From the NCBI GenBank assembly GCA_965153455.1, contig OZ234500.1, positions 12,356,557 to 12,420,556 on the forward strand: 64,000 bases of DNA, written 5' to 3'. The DNA is from Sphagnum compactum. Lineage: Eukaryota > Bryophyta > Sphagnopsida > Sphagnales. This document shows positions 38,512-49,987 of this stretch, one piece after another. Under the pieces are notes generated by a model. That model worked only from the letters and a program-made list of their open reading frames with translations, ran no database searches and had not been told where the DNA came from. The first letter of the stretch is position 1. The number at the start of each line of letters is the position of its first letter. The position numbers and the translations under genes were made by a program.

Positions 38512-41110
38512 TCACGAATTCCCATACAAAAACAAAACCAACAAACTTTTGCAAATTGCAATTTGCAAGGTTGCCAAAACCCAAGGATAGTTCCAACTTC
38601 CAACTTTTGCATCAATAAATTGTTGAAATGAAGGTTCAAAATCCCACACCATATCGAAGGCGTTTAGCCCACCACTGTTCGAATCTTCTGCATATGGAAA
38701 ATTCTGCAGTGTGTAAAACTTATGAGAGAATGTTCTGACCACCAATCCCAAGTTGGTTGTTAGTCGATTGTGCAATTTGGATTTGCAGAATGCCAAGGAA
38801 ATAAAACATCGTTCATCTTCTACGCTACTAATGACGTGTACCATGGTAATCTTTGCCAATTTGAAGTACTTTGAAAAAGAATAAGCAAATAATCTGGATG
38901 TCGAAAGAATGTGCCTAAAATGCGTCAAAGGATTCACATCAATTGGCTTCACCATTGCATTTACATGCATTTGATTTCATGGCCAACTTGAACATAAATT
39001 GTTAAATGTCAAAGGAAGATGCTGACATAACCTCAGCAACCCATACATCACTACCGACCAGCTTTTTGGGGCTGCAAAATGCAGCTTTTATCACATCTAA
39101 ATGCTTGTTGAAGCTTTCATCTGCATTAGACTATAGCCACTATTGTGGGTACACCATACCCAAATTGTCCATGACATCAAGAGCAAGGAATCTCCCTTGC
39201 AATTTTGTAGCAAGGCAATTAGTAGCACCTAAATAACCACCACATCAATGCAAATAAGACTGCCCCCTTCCAAATTCCAAATAAACAAACTGAAAAAAAA
39301 GGAAGGTTAGGGTTAAACTTGTATATTTTATTTCCACCTGCATGATGGCTACAACATACACCGTTTTGGTCACGTATGAAACCACACCAATCTGAAAATC
39401 AAGATGAGTAACCTAAATGAACTATTGGTTCACATCGAAAGGCAAATGTTCCACACCAGAGTTCAAGTTTGGCGTGTAACGCATGATTATGGAATCATGT
39501 GTAAAAGCCAATAAAGTTTTATAACCTACAAATGCATCAGTTTTAACCTCATGTTCCAGTTTGTGTATAATTCGAAGATTTCCCCTTGACATATGTTCGT
39601 TCTTGTCACAAAATCACAAACAAAACATCATGCAACTATGTAACCTTAATTAGGTTGTGAACTGCTTGCAATAGCGGCAAAATGGTAGCAAGCCCTTTGC
39701 ACATCACAAAGAAGCTCAAAATTTTCCTTGGCTTTGTCATTGGTAGGACCATCAAGGGCCATCTTCATCAACAAAATTCTATACTCCACCATCACACACT
39801 AAGCAGGGGACAACATAGATATCCAGTGGGTTTTCACATTCTTCAAAATCTTTGCCCCCTTTGTTTCCATAACTTCTGCAAGTTTTGTAAATTCTAAATG
39901 CCTTTTAGGGCTTTTGGAGAAGTAATTGTATAAGGTTTGGAGTAATCCCTCAATTTTATTCACCATTTGTAAATGTGATAAAGTTTGAATCGCCAAATTG
40001 GTTCTATGAGCCATGTAGTGAACCCTTGTGGAATGTGGAGCCCACCCATCATAAATTTGTCGAGTAACAACAACCTAATGCCTTGAAAAATAGAAACTCC
40101 ATCTGCACCAAATGTCATTAGCTTCTTACCAATCAAATATTTCATTAGACCTCTTTCATGCATCAAGGCTTGCACGAGGACTTGAGTGAGGTTATCAACA
40201 CCTCATCCCGCCACCACACGTTCAAAGGAGAAAAAGATTAGTATCTAGAACCAATTTTGAACAACATAAACATGAATTGAAAGCTAGCTTTGATTGTCAA
40301 TGGTACTAACTTCATCACAAGTGAAATAAATTGGGTTGCTCCAACAATAGATTTGGTGCCCTCTTCGACAATGCCATGCATGTGTTGAGCCATACTAGTC
40401 TAGCCTAATGAATATGTCCAATGCATTTTTGGGTTGTCATCAAGATTCAAAAAATCAAACAACTCTTTGTGAGCCATGTACTCAAACATTGGTCGACCAT
40501 GTTTCAGTGTGTGGAATAATGTGGCAAACTAAACCAATTTCTTGCGTTTTTCACCAGTTAACCCAATACCGTACCGCCGCGCTTGTTTCACACCAATATT
40601 AATTATTTTAGGGGTACTGTGGAAAAAAAAAAATTCTGAGGGGGGAAGTGCGAAATGTGAAACAAACAAAATTAATTAATTCTACGGTGTAAATGCGAAA
40701 AGGCAAAATGGCCCGCCCCAATTCCGGCAGACCCATTGAAGTGTGAAATGACAGACCATTGTAATTAATTATTTGTGGGTCGATGCGAAAATGAAAATCG
40801 TCCAAAATTAAATATTTCGCACCGGGTGGTGTGAAACGAGCGCGGCGGTACGGTAGTACATTGTTGCAAAACAAACTCCCTCCCTTTGCAAGCATAAGTA
40901 CCTACATTTTTGTTGTGCTTATAGTGATTGCTGGTATACAATTCACCTTTCTTCACTTCCTCCATAAATTTTTCAGCCTTCTTCCAATTGGCATGTTTGT
41001 GGAGTGAATCCCATTTTGGAGCCAACAACTTATTTTTATGCTCAACCTCTGAGCATACTTTGCACTTCACAAGGTGCACACAACCATCAGCACCCATCTG
41101 CAACTCAGCC
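38512..41110 (-). pseudogene. hAT-superfamily transposase, decayed
   Basis: Minus-strand fragments in order show the plan of a BED-like/hAT transposase. A Cys-containing N-terminal part reads MGADGCVHLVKCKVCSEVEH (about 41040-41100). Next come MFEYMAHKELFDFLNLDDNP (about 40430-40490) and MTFGADGVSIFQG (about 40080-40120). MAHRTNLAIQTLSHL (about 39970-40014) and FTKLAEVMETKGAKILKNVK (about 39840-39900) follow. The C-terminal dimerisation region carries SSVEDERCFISLAFCKSKLH and NRLTTNLGLVVRTF (about 38730-38830). Several in-frame stops, frameshifts, a 79-bp tandem duplication at the N-terminus and an inserted MITE-like element show it is dead. hAT enzymes cut and paste DNA using an RNase H-like fold. 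I could not define terminal repeats. Confidence 0.88.
40569..40853. mobile_element. MITE-like element inside the hAT gene (285 bp, TA flanks)
   Basis: The left end CCGTACCGCCGCGCTTGTTT and the right end are inverted repeats of about 27 bp with one mismatch; the right end reads GGTGTGAAACGAGCGCGG then CGGTACGG. TA lies directly outside both ends (40567-40568 and 40854-40855), as expected for a Tc1/mariner or Stowaway-type target duplication. The termini are strikingly GC-rich for this region. The element separates hAT coding fragments at 40856-41110 and below 40566 that read on in the same order. Confidence 0.85.
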
Positions 41111-41211
41111 TAAGGCAGCTTGGTTGCCTAAACATACTTTGCACTTCACAAGGTGCACACAACCATTAGCACCCATTTGCAATTCAGCTTAAGGCAACTT
41201 GGTTGCCTAGG
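41054..41211. repeat. 79-bp tandem duplication
   Basis: Two copies, starting at about 41054 and 41133, both contain ACTTTGCACTTCACAAGGTG and CAACCAT.AGCACCCAT. The second copy differs at a few bases. The unit length is not a multiple of three, so it shifts the hAT frame. Confidence 0.9.
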
Positions 41212-41219
41212 AAACTTGA

Positions 41220-43600
41220 ACTTTCCTTTTTTATTCGTAATCACGTGTTTTGTTAACTTTATGTTCCAAGACTTTTATTAAAACTTAAGGCCCTCCTATT
41301 GAATCAATGTGAGGACTTGGATTGTCTCTAGGAAAATCTGAACATGAATAAATCACAAGCACATTAATGATAACTTGCTTACCTTTTGAAGTAGCAAGTT
41401 CATGTTTGGATTGAGTTTCACCTCTATTGTTAGAAGCCACATTAGAGTCAGCAAGAAGGGTGCCATTGCTAGGGTTGCGAGAGGTGTAAAAATATTTGAA
41501 TTTGAAATTTGGGGGCGACTTAAAGGGAAGAATTTTCAAACAAAAAGTCCATACACATTAAGGTTCACAGTAAGTGCACAATGCGGTCTAAATATAAGTT
41601 GCACAAAAACACAGTGAAACCACAAAAATAATGTAATAGACAAGAGCACAATGCACGTTGTAGAACCATAGAAGCAAAAGAACTTTGAAGTAGGAAAAAA
41701 ATCACGAAACTAGAAGAACCTTGACAGCAACATAAGAACCTTGAAAATAGAAGAACCTCGAAACCATTTTTTTTTCAAAACAACTACAAAAGCATAATAA
41801 TCACAAAAACAAAAGAATTAAAACAACAAAAGACTTGCAGAAGCATAAGACCCTCGAAAGCAACAAAGAACTTGCATTTGATTTGCAAATGGGAATGTTG
41901 CATAGTGCACATGTACACCATACATAAAGGATTAAGCACAAATACGTACTTGAATAAAAAACAATGAAAAAAATTGCATCTATTGTGCTATGTCGACATC
42001 GACCATTGAGCTTGCAAGTTGCGCTTTTCAATCTCGAGATCTAGTGGCGTTTGCAAATCCATTGCCATAAATCATGATCACGATTTTGTTGTACTTTAAG
42101 CACTTGCAAAAAATGAATGTAATAATCATCATTTTGAGACTCTCAAACTACTACTACTAACTATAGTGAAGCTTGAGCACTCTTGAGTAAGCACTCAAGA
42201 GTCAGGAGCACAAAACCCTAAATCTTGAAAGTTCAAGGACTATTGCAAGTTGCAACATAAAGATGATGTACTCAAAATCAAAACTTGTGAAACCAAAAAA
42301 CTTCAATGCGATTTGCTCATAAACACATGATAGTGTAAGTTCTAATATCAAGATCTAAACTCTCGAGTTTTCCACTCCAAAATCATAGAGTGTAAGTTTA
42401 TAACATATGAGCCTCTAAACCTCTGGCAAATTTGAATAGTAAACGGGAGGAAGAGTGGTGAAAATTTTAAGGCAAGAGGGGAAAGGTTTGGCGAACAGCT
42501 CAGGTTGAAGGAGGAAAAAAGTGACGATGATTTGATAGTTAACCTAAACATATAGGCGAATGTAGGGTTCCTTTTAGGGCAATTTGATGACTAGCCATTG
42601 TTATGCACTCGCTTGTAAGGCGAAAAGTTTCCAAGTTGTGTACATTTTTTAGTGACCTTTTAGAACATCATGATGCTTTTAGACAAAAAGTTCAGATTTC
42701 ACCCTTGAAATCCAAGCTTACAAGTGGCCAGCCCTAAATTTTTGGAGAAATTTGACAATTTTTTGCCAAAAAGAAAAACACTGGTGCCCACCCCATCTCC
42801 AACAAATGTTTTTTTTTTTCCTTCACTTTTGAGATTTAGCATTAGTTGCGTGCATCCCAATAAAGATTTCACATTAACTAGCAACACTAACTCTGGGTTG
42901 TCCAAATGTGGCCAAAAGTTGGATCGCACAATGACAAAATCCTTTCAAAACATCTCTAAATGTGACGAAATTTTTCTTAAAAAAAGGGTATCTTGCAACC
43001 GAGAAATTCACTAAATCTCTCTTGCATTGAGAAAAGGAAGCTAGCTACATCACAAAAATGAGAGGGAAAAAAAACAGTGGAGAGGAGTGAGCATCTACCA
43101 TTGACAACACAATAAATCATCATATGAGAATTTTGGAAAGAGGAAAAAAAAAGAAAAAAACCAACAACATGTAGGATTGAACTTCTATGAGTGAGTAACA
43201 CAAAAAAAAATCATGAGGAATGAAGAGAGTTGGAGTAGCCTCAATAAACTTGGTCATCAAATACTTACAATGAGTGAGAGAAAATGGATGTTTGTGAGAT
43301 AGCCAATCTGATTTATGAGCTTCCTGGCAATGGAAAGCAAGGAAAAAAAAAGCCAGATAAAAGAAAAAAAATGTGTACTTTTACCTCTCTGTTTCTAGAA
43401 ACAAATGATGAGTGCAAGCAAAGCTTCTTCTAACTTTCGCAACCTTTTGTTCCCTCTCCAAGAAAAAAAAACAAAAAAAACAAACAAACAAAGCCAACAA
43501 AATTACTTCCCAGTTTTATGAGATATTTAACTTGATGACATTCATCTTTAAGTCTCTCTCTATGAGAAAGGGTTCATCACTTGCAGGTGTTCTGAGATAA
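41220..43600. other. Intergenic DNA, nothing recognised
   Basis: AT-rich with A-run-rich minus frames. No gene or element borders were supported. Confidence 0.5.
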
Positions 43601-44516
43601 GTGATGAGCCTATTTCATGAGAGAGAGAGAGAGAAAAGACACACGAGAGAGAAGAGTCTTTAGTGTTTACAGTATGTACATAATTCCTGTCACGAATCTT
43701 CACGTCTTCTTCTTCTTCTTCTTATCAGCTCCTAATTTGTTTTTGGTGTTATAACGAAAATCCTTCATTACTGTACCCCGACAACAACAAATCCTTCACT
43801 AAGTTCCAAGAAGATTGTTATGATCTTCAACTAAGTTCTCTTGCACATGGACTCTCGAAGTTGTTCTTCAATCATTTTTTTAGTCTACTCATGATCCCTG
43901 GAGACATGATCATCTTCGGCTATAAGGAAGCTAGCTGCTCACTCGCTCAATGTGGACCATAACTAGTGCAGCTACAAAATTTATTTCTAGCTAGAGCTGG
44001 CCAAGAAGTTGGCTGTGTAGTAGTCCACCTCTCACTCTGCAACGCAAGTTCTTTTTGTTCTTTTGTTCTTTTTTTTTTGGTTTTTTTGGGTGGGGGGCGT
44101 TTCGTTTGGTTGTGGTCGATGATGCCAAAAGCTGAACAAGGAAGAAATTTTTTTTTCTCCTAGTTTTAGATAACACAAAATACTAGTAGACTTTGCAGTA
44201 GGGAATTCTCCAGGTCCAGCAGCAGCAGCAGCAGCTTCTTGTCGTTTCACCATTTGGAAGCGTTATTGCAAGTCTTGCATGGAGGAAGATCTTGAAGACA
44301 TGAATATACGCATATTTGCGGTTTAATAGCATAGAGAGAGAGAGAGAGTGTGTGTGTGTGTGTGTGCGCGCGCGCGCGCGCACGCGCGTATTTGTGTGGA
44401 TTTGTGCAATTGGTGAGAGGGAGTCTCGATATTATGTTGATGTTGTCGTTGCTGTTGCGGGAAGGAGCCTAGTGCATTGGTGAAAGAACAGCTGCTAGCA
44501 GTAGTGGACAAGAAAA
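43600..44516 (+). promoter_or_regulatory. Upstream/leader region of the remorin gene
   Basis: Composition changes to mixed GC, with a GA-rich block (43618-43650), a CTT repeat (43706-43723), a CAG-type repeat (44218-44235) and the AG/TG/CG tract listed separately. These GA/CT microsatellites are common in plant 5' leaders. No TATA box or start site is fixed. The sequence just before the start codon (AAAAATGGCC) is a favourable initiation context. Confidence 0.45.
44332..44388. repeat. Compound AG-TG-CG microsatellite
   Basis: An uninterrupted alternation runs AG (about 44332-44348), TG (to about 44366) and CG (to about 44388). The TG and CG parts are alternating purine-pyrimidine, the sequence class that can adopt Z-DNA. 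It ends about 130 bp before the remorin start codon, so it is probably in the promoter or 5' UTR. Confidence 0.95.
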
Positions 44517-47500
44517 ATGGCCCATGATTCTTCGTTACAGGAATATCATGACTCGGAGTCTAAGAATCTTGTGTCAAATCCGTCCACGAGAGGGAGTGAT
44601 TTGCAGTTGCCAGGGACAAGTCACAAGCTGATGAATCTAGTTCAGAGTAATAAGAAGAGCGAGCTGATCATGGCAGGAGGAGGAGGAGGAGGAGGAGGAG
44701 GAAGAGAACGAGGAGTACTACAGCTTAGTCCCAAGTCTGTGATCACGGACGTTCGCAGCTTGGTGAGCAAGTCTCCGGATTCTTTCTCCTCCTCATCTTT
44801 CAGCAGAAGAGAGTGTTGTTACGGGATGAGGAGTACCGCAGCGCCAGCAGCGGGGGCAGCAGCATTGATCGTAGATGGTGGTACTACTACTAGGAGGAGG
44901 AGAACTAGGAGGAGAAAGTGGTTGTTGCCGTCGCGCCATGATCGGGGGTATTCCATTTCCGATGGAGAAGATCGAATCATGAGCGACTCCTCCGATCAGA
45001 GCTCTTCTCTCTTCGATTCTAGTAATGCCTCTTCGTCCAGCGAGGAGATCCTCGCGACCGCAAAGGTAACGTACTGTAATATACTTGTGCCAAGGATATT
45101 GCGACAGAATGTGTAGCAGGGTGAGAGTCCTTTACGGTGCTCAGTTGTCATGGGTACCTGCTTTGCGCTTGTGTTTTTCTTGACTGGATTTGATCTCTCT
45201 CACTTTTCTTGCAAACAGATTGGCGCATTAGAGTCGTTACCAGAGATGCACTCTTTGGCCCTGGACGCTTCTGTGTTGAGACCACCCCGAGATCTGCATC
45301 CTCTTCTCCCTGCATCATCATCTCTTACTGCAGCACCAAGTAGAAAATCTCCTGCTACAAATGTTGTGCAAATTGACACTCAAGCTTCAACAAAATCCAG
45401 TGATCGGTGGGAAGCAGCAGCAGCAGCAGCAAACACTGATGATTATTCCGCAGAGTTTAACAGAAAACTATCCTGTTTTAGGAGAAGCACCCATTGGGGT
45501 GCAGGTCGTGGTGGTGGTGGTCTAGCTCACACTAGATCACTGCAAGGCAAGGTCATGTCTTCTGCAGCAAAGTCTGAATCTACAGCTTCTGCAACAACAG
45601 AACAATCTGACAATGTGGCCATGGCAACAACATTAAGGCAAGGAGCTGCAGATCATCCTTCCATCTGCAGCTGGGTCCCTAAGTATTCAGCAACAAGTAT
45701 GGACCATAATATCTTTGCTTACAGTCACAGAACACCACAGCGATTCTTTCCAGCAGCTTTGCAGCATCATGAACCTGCTGCTTTTTCTGATTCTTCAAGT
45801 TCTCCAGTAGCTGCAGCTCATGGTGACCTAACTGCTGGGAGCCCTGGAGCTGCAGCTAGCTGCCATGGAAATTATGGATTCTTCTACAGTCCTGCAGCAG
45901 GCGCTTCAGGTATCATATGCATCCATCATGCTGCAAATTTTCCCCTTGATTTGTCTGATTTCAGCTGCCACCTTTTGTTGTCCTCCTCTACAGTGCAGCA
46001 AGAATCTAGAATCTGTTCCCACCCACATCAAGAGTACATTAATGCTGAAGTACCTGCTTGAGTTCAGGCTTGAATGTTGCAGCTTGAATGAGGATTTTAC
46101 ACCTCTTGATTGTCTTTTTTCAATGGAGGTGAGTCTCTTGAGACATGGTCTAGCCAACAGCATGACTGACAACAGCATGCCTCATCACGATGCTTCAAGT
46201 TGGATTTCTGGGGTTTAGGGTTTAGGGTATGCAGCAGAAAAACAGGATGCAGATCATGTTTGTATCATGGGTTGCAGGAAATTTTGGGTGGGTGATTGTT
46301 GTATATGCTTACATCTATCTACACCCCATGTCACCGTCATTGTTGAGAGCTGATGAAGTCAGTGAGGACTCAGAGCAGCAGCTCATCACTGTGATTTTTT
46401 TTCATGATGAAGGGTGGGGCAGTTACAGTCTGACACCTTGTGAGTGACACTCATAAGGTTATGACATACCCAATTTTTGTCATTTTTGTTTTGGTTTTGC
46501 TAAAATTGACAGACATTGAGTTGACAATCTTCAAAGTGTAATTTGTTGTGGAGCTTTTTTTTTTCCTCTGCAATCTCATAGATATGTATGTGAACTCCTA
46601 CTTTGAATTGGTATGGTTGCAGAGAAATACACAGGCGGTGAAGGTGGCAGCACTGGTCACTTTCATCAGAGAGTTTTCTCAAGTCCGCTCTTGAAACCTC
46701 TAGTCCCGAAGCCAATACCATCAAAATGGGATGATGCTGAGAAATGGATTAGAAGCCCTGGCCCTCAGCAATCACCAGCCCACCCACAGCTCTGGCGTCT
46801 GCCAGTTCTCATGGGCTCAGAAACAGGTAAACCTTTCCTAGTCCTGGAAACCTCCTCCCACCCAACCAATGCAAATAGTACACTACATGAGAAAGTAGTT
46901 TTTCTCACACAAAAAGCTGAGATTCATGCCACATGTGTGAGTAAACTTTGTGGTTTCATCCATTACAATGTACAATATGCAGTGTTTATTGTGATGTATG
47001 TTACAATTTATGTGTAATATGTGCTATTACCTAATGTGAAATTACCATTAAGTACAATGGTTTGTGTGAAAAACCACATTCTCTTGTAGTGCTACAGACA
47101 ATAATCAGCTCACAAATCTCATGTTGTGGGTGGCACATTTTTGCAGAAATTTTCTAAAATAGAATATGAATGCTATCAGAATTTTCCTGAAAAATAGGTA
47201 GGTAGCCAAAAATAAATTGCAAATTTTAAAGCTGTTGAAATCCAATTTCTTATAACCACTCAATATGAATTTCACAAATGAAATTGAAAATCTGAAATTT
47301 GGGGATGAACCCTTTGAAATTCCAAATCCAGTGTAAGTAACATGACAATGTACCTCTGACTGATGTTGGCAGGGAGAAGGCATTCCATGGCAGGTGCCCA
47401 AGGGCTGCAATTCTATGATGGAGCAAGCAGCCAGAAATATCCAACCTCATACACGGAGAAGTCTTTGTCTCCAATTGTTATTGAGCCAAAGTTTGGCATC

Positions 47501-49987
47501 GGCAAGGGTCAAAGACGAGTTCCCAGTTCCACCACCCAAAAGAAATATACCAAAACACTCTTGTTTGGTGACCTTTCAAAACGGTTTGATCTCTCTCGAG
47601 CAGCTGGGAAACCTATAAGTTCCTATGCAGCAGGAGATGATGAGTTCTTGTTTGAAGGGAATACTAGACAGTCAGCAGATAAGCCAGAGGTCTCCTCCTT
47701 CCCAGCTCACACTACTTCTTCCTTCAGGGTCATTGATGGCAGTGCCAGTGAAGGAGGATCACTAAACATACAACTTCAAATGCCCAAGTCAGTAGACAAG
47801 TCTGCACACCATTGTTGTGACAGTAGTACCAAGGAGCCAAGTTCACCTTCCTCCTCTGATCCATGTACTGGAGGTGAGATTTTTACATTCCACAGAATTT
47901 TACTTGGACCCAATTGTCAAATACAAACATTATGCCAGAGTGAACCAACAGCCACCAGCATACAGTCCCAGCACGATGTCTGGTTTCACCTAGGTAATTT
48001 ATCCTGTAAAAAGTGCATTCTTTAGGTAGGTAGGTTTGTAGGACAATCAGTGGACTGTGAGGCACCTAGGTAAGTAGATGCATGTAGATGGTTAGTACAT
48101 GGGTAAAGGCTAGCAGTGGGTTGTTAGTAGATTGGTAGTAAAGACAGCAATAGAGCTAACCACCATGGTTAGCTAGTTAACTGAAACCTAATGTGCCCAT
48201 AAAAGTCTGCAGGTTTTTCCCTTAGCTTGACAGTAAACAAAACTGGATGCCTTACAGTTTCCGCCACAGAAGTATTTTCTAATGGGTTTGTTTATGTGGG
48301 ATTGGCACAGATGAATTTTCCAGCTCCATATCAGAACATGATGATCACTTGGTAGCCATGAAGGAGATTGGCACTGACCCACCAATTCCTTGTGCCTTCC
48401 ACACCCCACAACATTCACTGGGTCACAGGGACATGGGCACACAAATGACTCCAGCAGAGAGCCAGAGAAATTCTATGTGCACAACACCAAAGTTTGTGAC
48501 ATCCCCTGGAAACAATTCCCCTGCTTGCTTAGGCACACCATCTGGTACTGGACCCATGGGGGGCACAGTAGTGCCTCGGCTTTCAGACTTGCTTCAACTC
48601 AAAAGCTGTCACCTTGCAAAACTGGAGCTCCACAAGTTAGCAAATGATGAGCATCCCATGATTGATAGGAACCCAACTTGGAACACTGAACAAGACAACA
48701 AGTTGGAGCATACTACAAAACTTTGCCAGTATGATCTGGGAGCCATGGAGGGGGGTATCTTGGTGTCTAAGGCCACAGCATGGGAGCAGGTTGAGCTAGC
48801 CAAGTGCACCACTAGGTACTTCAAATCTCCAACACAATGTTTGCATGATGATGAGATCATGTCCACAATTGAGAGAATTACGAGGATATGTGTTCCCAAA
48901 GTCCTTATCAGGTAACTGTAAGCTAAGGTGGATCACTTTTTGTGCCATACTGATGATTATTTTGCTAAGCACATATCATTTAAATTCCTATGGCAACGAA
49001 CATAATGATAAATATGTCAATTGGGACTTGATTACAATTGTATGAACTTCTGTATGTACTAAAAGTGAGTCACCTTAGCTTGCATGTACCCTATCTATCT
49101 GCAAGTTGAAGAACCCAACTTATTTTGAGTCTCATTACTCTCATATGTCCAGATACAACCATGAGCAGGCCAAAATCCTTGCATGGGAGGCTCTTGAGAA
49201 GTCCAAGGCTGACACTAAATTGAAGAAGATGCAGGTAAGCTACAAATCATTACCTCAGTATTTAGAGATGGAAAACTACCTTCCTGCAGCTGGGGTACCA
49301 ACCTTGCTGATGACACATGTCTCATTTACTGGAGATGATCAATCCATGCATTGACTATTCTGTAGTATGGAATGGTGAAGCCCCTGCCCATTATGTTGGG
49401 TAAGGCTCCACGCAAGCCTGTTAGGGCAAGCTAGGTGACCCAACCCAACACAATGGGCAAGGGTGAGGCCACTCCAATTAAGGTCTGGGATAGCAAATTC
49501 AACTATTTTTCAAAGATTCATGCTGAGCAGACATTTTGGTTGCTTTTATGAGTGTATGATCATCACCAGAAGATTAACATATCACATAATAGTTCAAGAA
49601 AATGACAATCTCTGCTATGCCAGACCTTAATGTTTTTGTTGGAGCTACAGAAGTTACTTGTGATTAAGCAATCCATGTTGGCTTGATGAAAAGAGTTTTG
49701 TTGCAGCTGCAAATGTGCTTCTAAACTGCAGATGATGACAATAGTATTAAGGATGATGTTGATTCTCCTCATCACAGGTAAAGCTTGAGAAAAAGCGGCT
49801 GCATGCAATTGAAAAGATGCAAGAGCGAGTAGCTGCAGCATGTCGGAAAGCACAAGAAATGAGGGCTTCAGCTGAGACCCATCGTCAGGACAAAGCTGCT
49901 AAGACTACAGCACGCACCCAACAGATCATCAACACTGGCCAGCTTCCCCTCTTGCACAAGGTCTTCAGATGTTGCATTTCTTCATAG
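44517..49987 (+). CDS. REM: Remorin, group 6-like, long N-terminal region, 7 exons
   Basis: Remorins are plant-specific membrane-nanodomain scaffold proteins on the cytosolic face of the plasma membrane. Exons are 44517-45065, 45219-45909, 46623-46826, 47373-47873, 48311-48815, 49153-49234 and 49778-49987. All junctions are GT-AG and phase-consistent, giving 913 aa. The N-terminal two thirds are low-complexity Ser/Gly/Ala with a poly-Gly tract (about residues 54-62). Group-6 signatures are PSKWDDAEKWI (about 446-456), RRHSMAGAQGLQFYDGA (about 483-499) and RDMGTQMTP (688-696). The Remorin_C coiled coil starts with KATAWEQVELAKCTTR and continues as YNHEQAKILAWEALEKSKA, then KLEKKR and RKAQEMR. 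The C-terminal VFRCCISS has two Cys suited to S-acylation anchoring. Exon 5 was ended at 48815 because that joins the two halves of the conserved coiled coil. A later donor at 48912 would insert 32 unrelated residues. At 913 aa it is much longer than the roughly 400-600 aa usual for this group. Introns 5 and 6 carry inverted-repeat elements. Confidence 0.93.
48911..49091. mobile_element. Short family-A MITE-like element in remorin intron 5 (~180 bp)
   Basis: The left end GGTAACTGTAAGCTAAGGTGG and the reverse complement of the right end (GGTACATGCAAGCTAAGGTG) form inverted termini. They match the 28205-28852 ends, including CACTTTTTGTG beside the left end. The AT-rich interior is much shorter than in the 640-bp copies. 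Its left end contains GTAACT directly after AG, a potential alternative splice donor. Confidence 0.7.
49373..49475. repeat. ~100-bp inverted-repeat element in remorin intron 6
   Basis: GGTGAAGCCCCTGCCCATTA and TGTTGGGT on the left are mirrored by ACCCAACACAATGGGCAAGG and GTGAGGCCAC on the right. The spacer between arms is about 30 bp. It lies wholly inside the intron and looks like a small MITE. Confidence 0.75.

Noticed and set aside
46205-46232. Two TTTAGGG telomere-type words in remorin intron 2
   Set aside because: Only two copies (a telo-box-like match); too short to call an interstitial telomere or a regulatory site from sequence alone.
48816-48911. Extending remorin exon 5 to the donor at 48912 (945-aa model)
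   Set aside because: In frame, but it splits the conserved coiled coil with 32 unrelated residues, while the donor at 48816 joins it exactly. Kept only as a possible splice variant.
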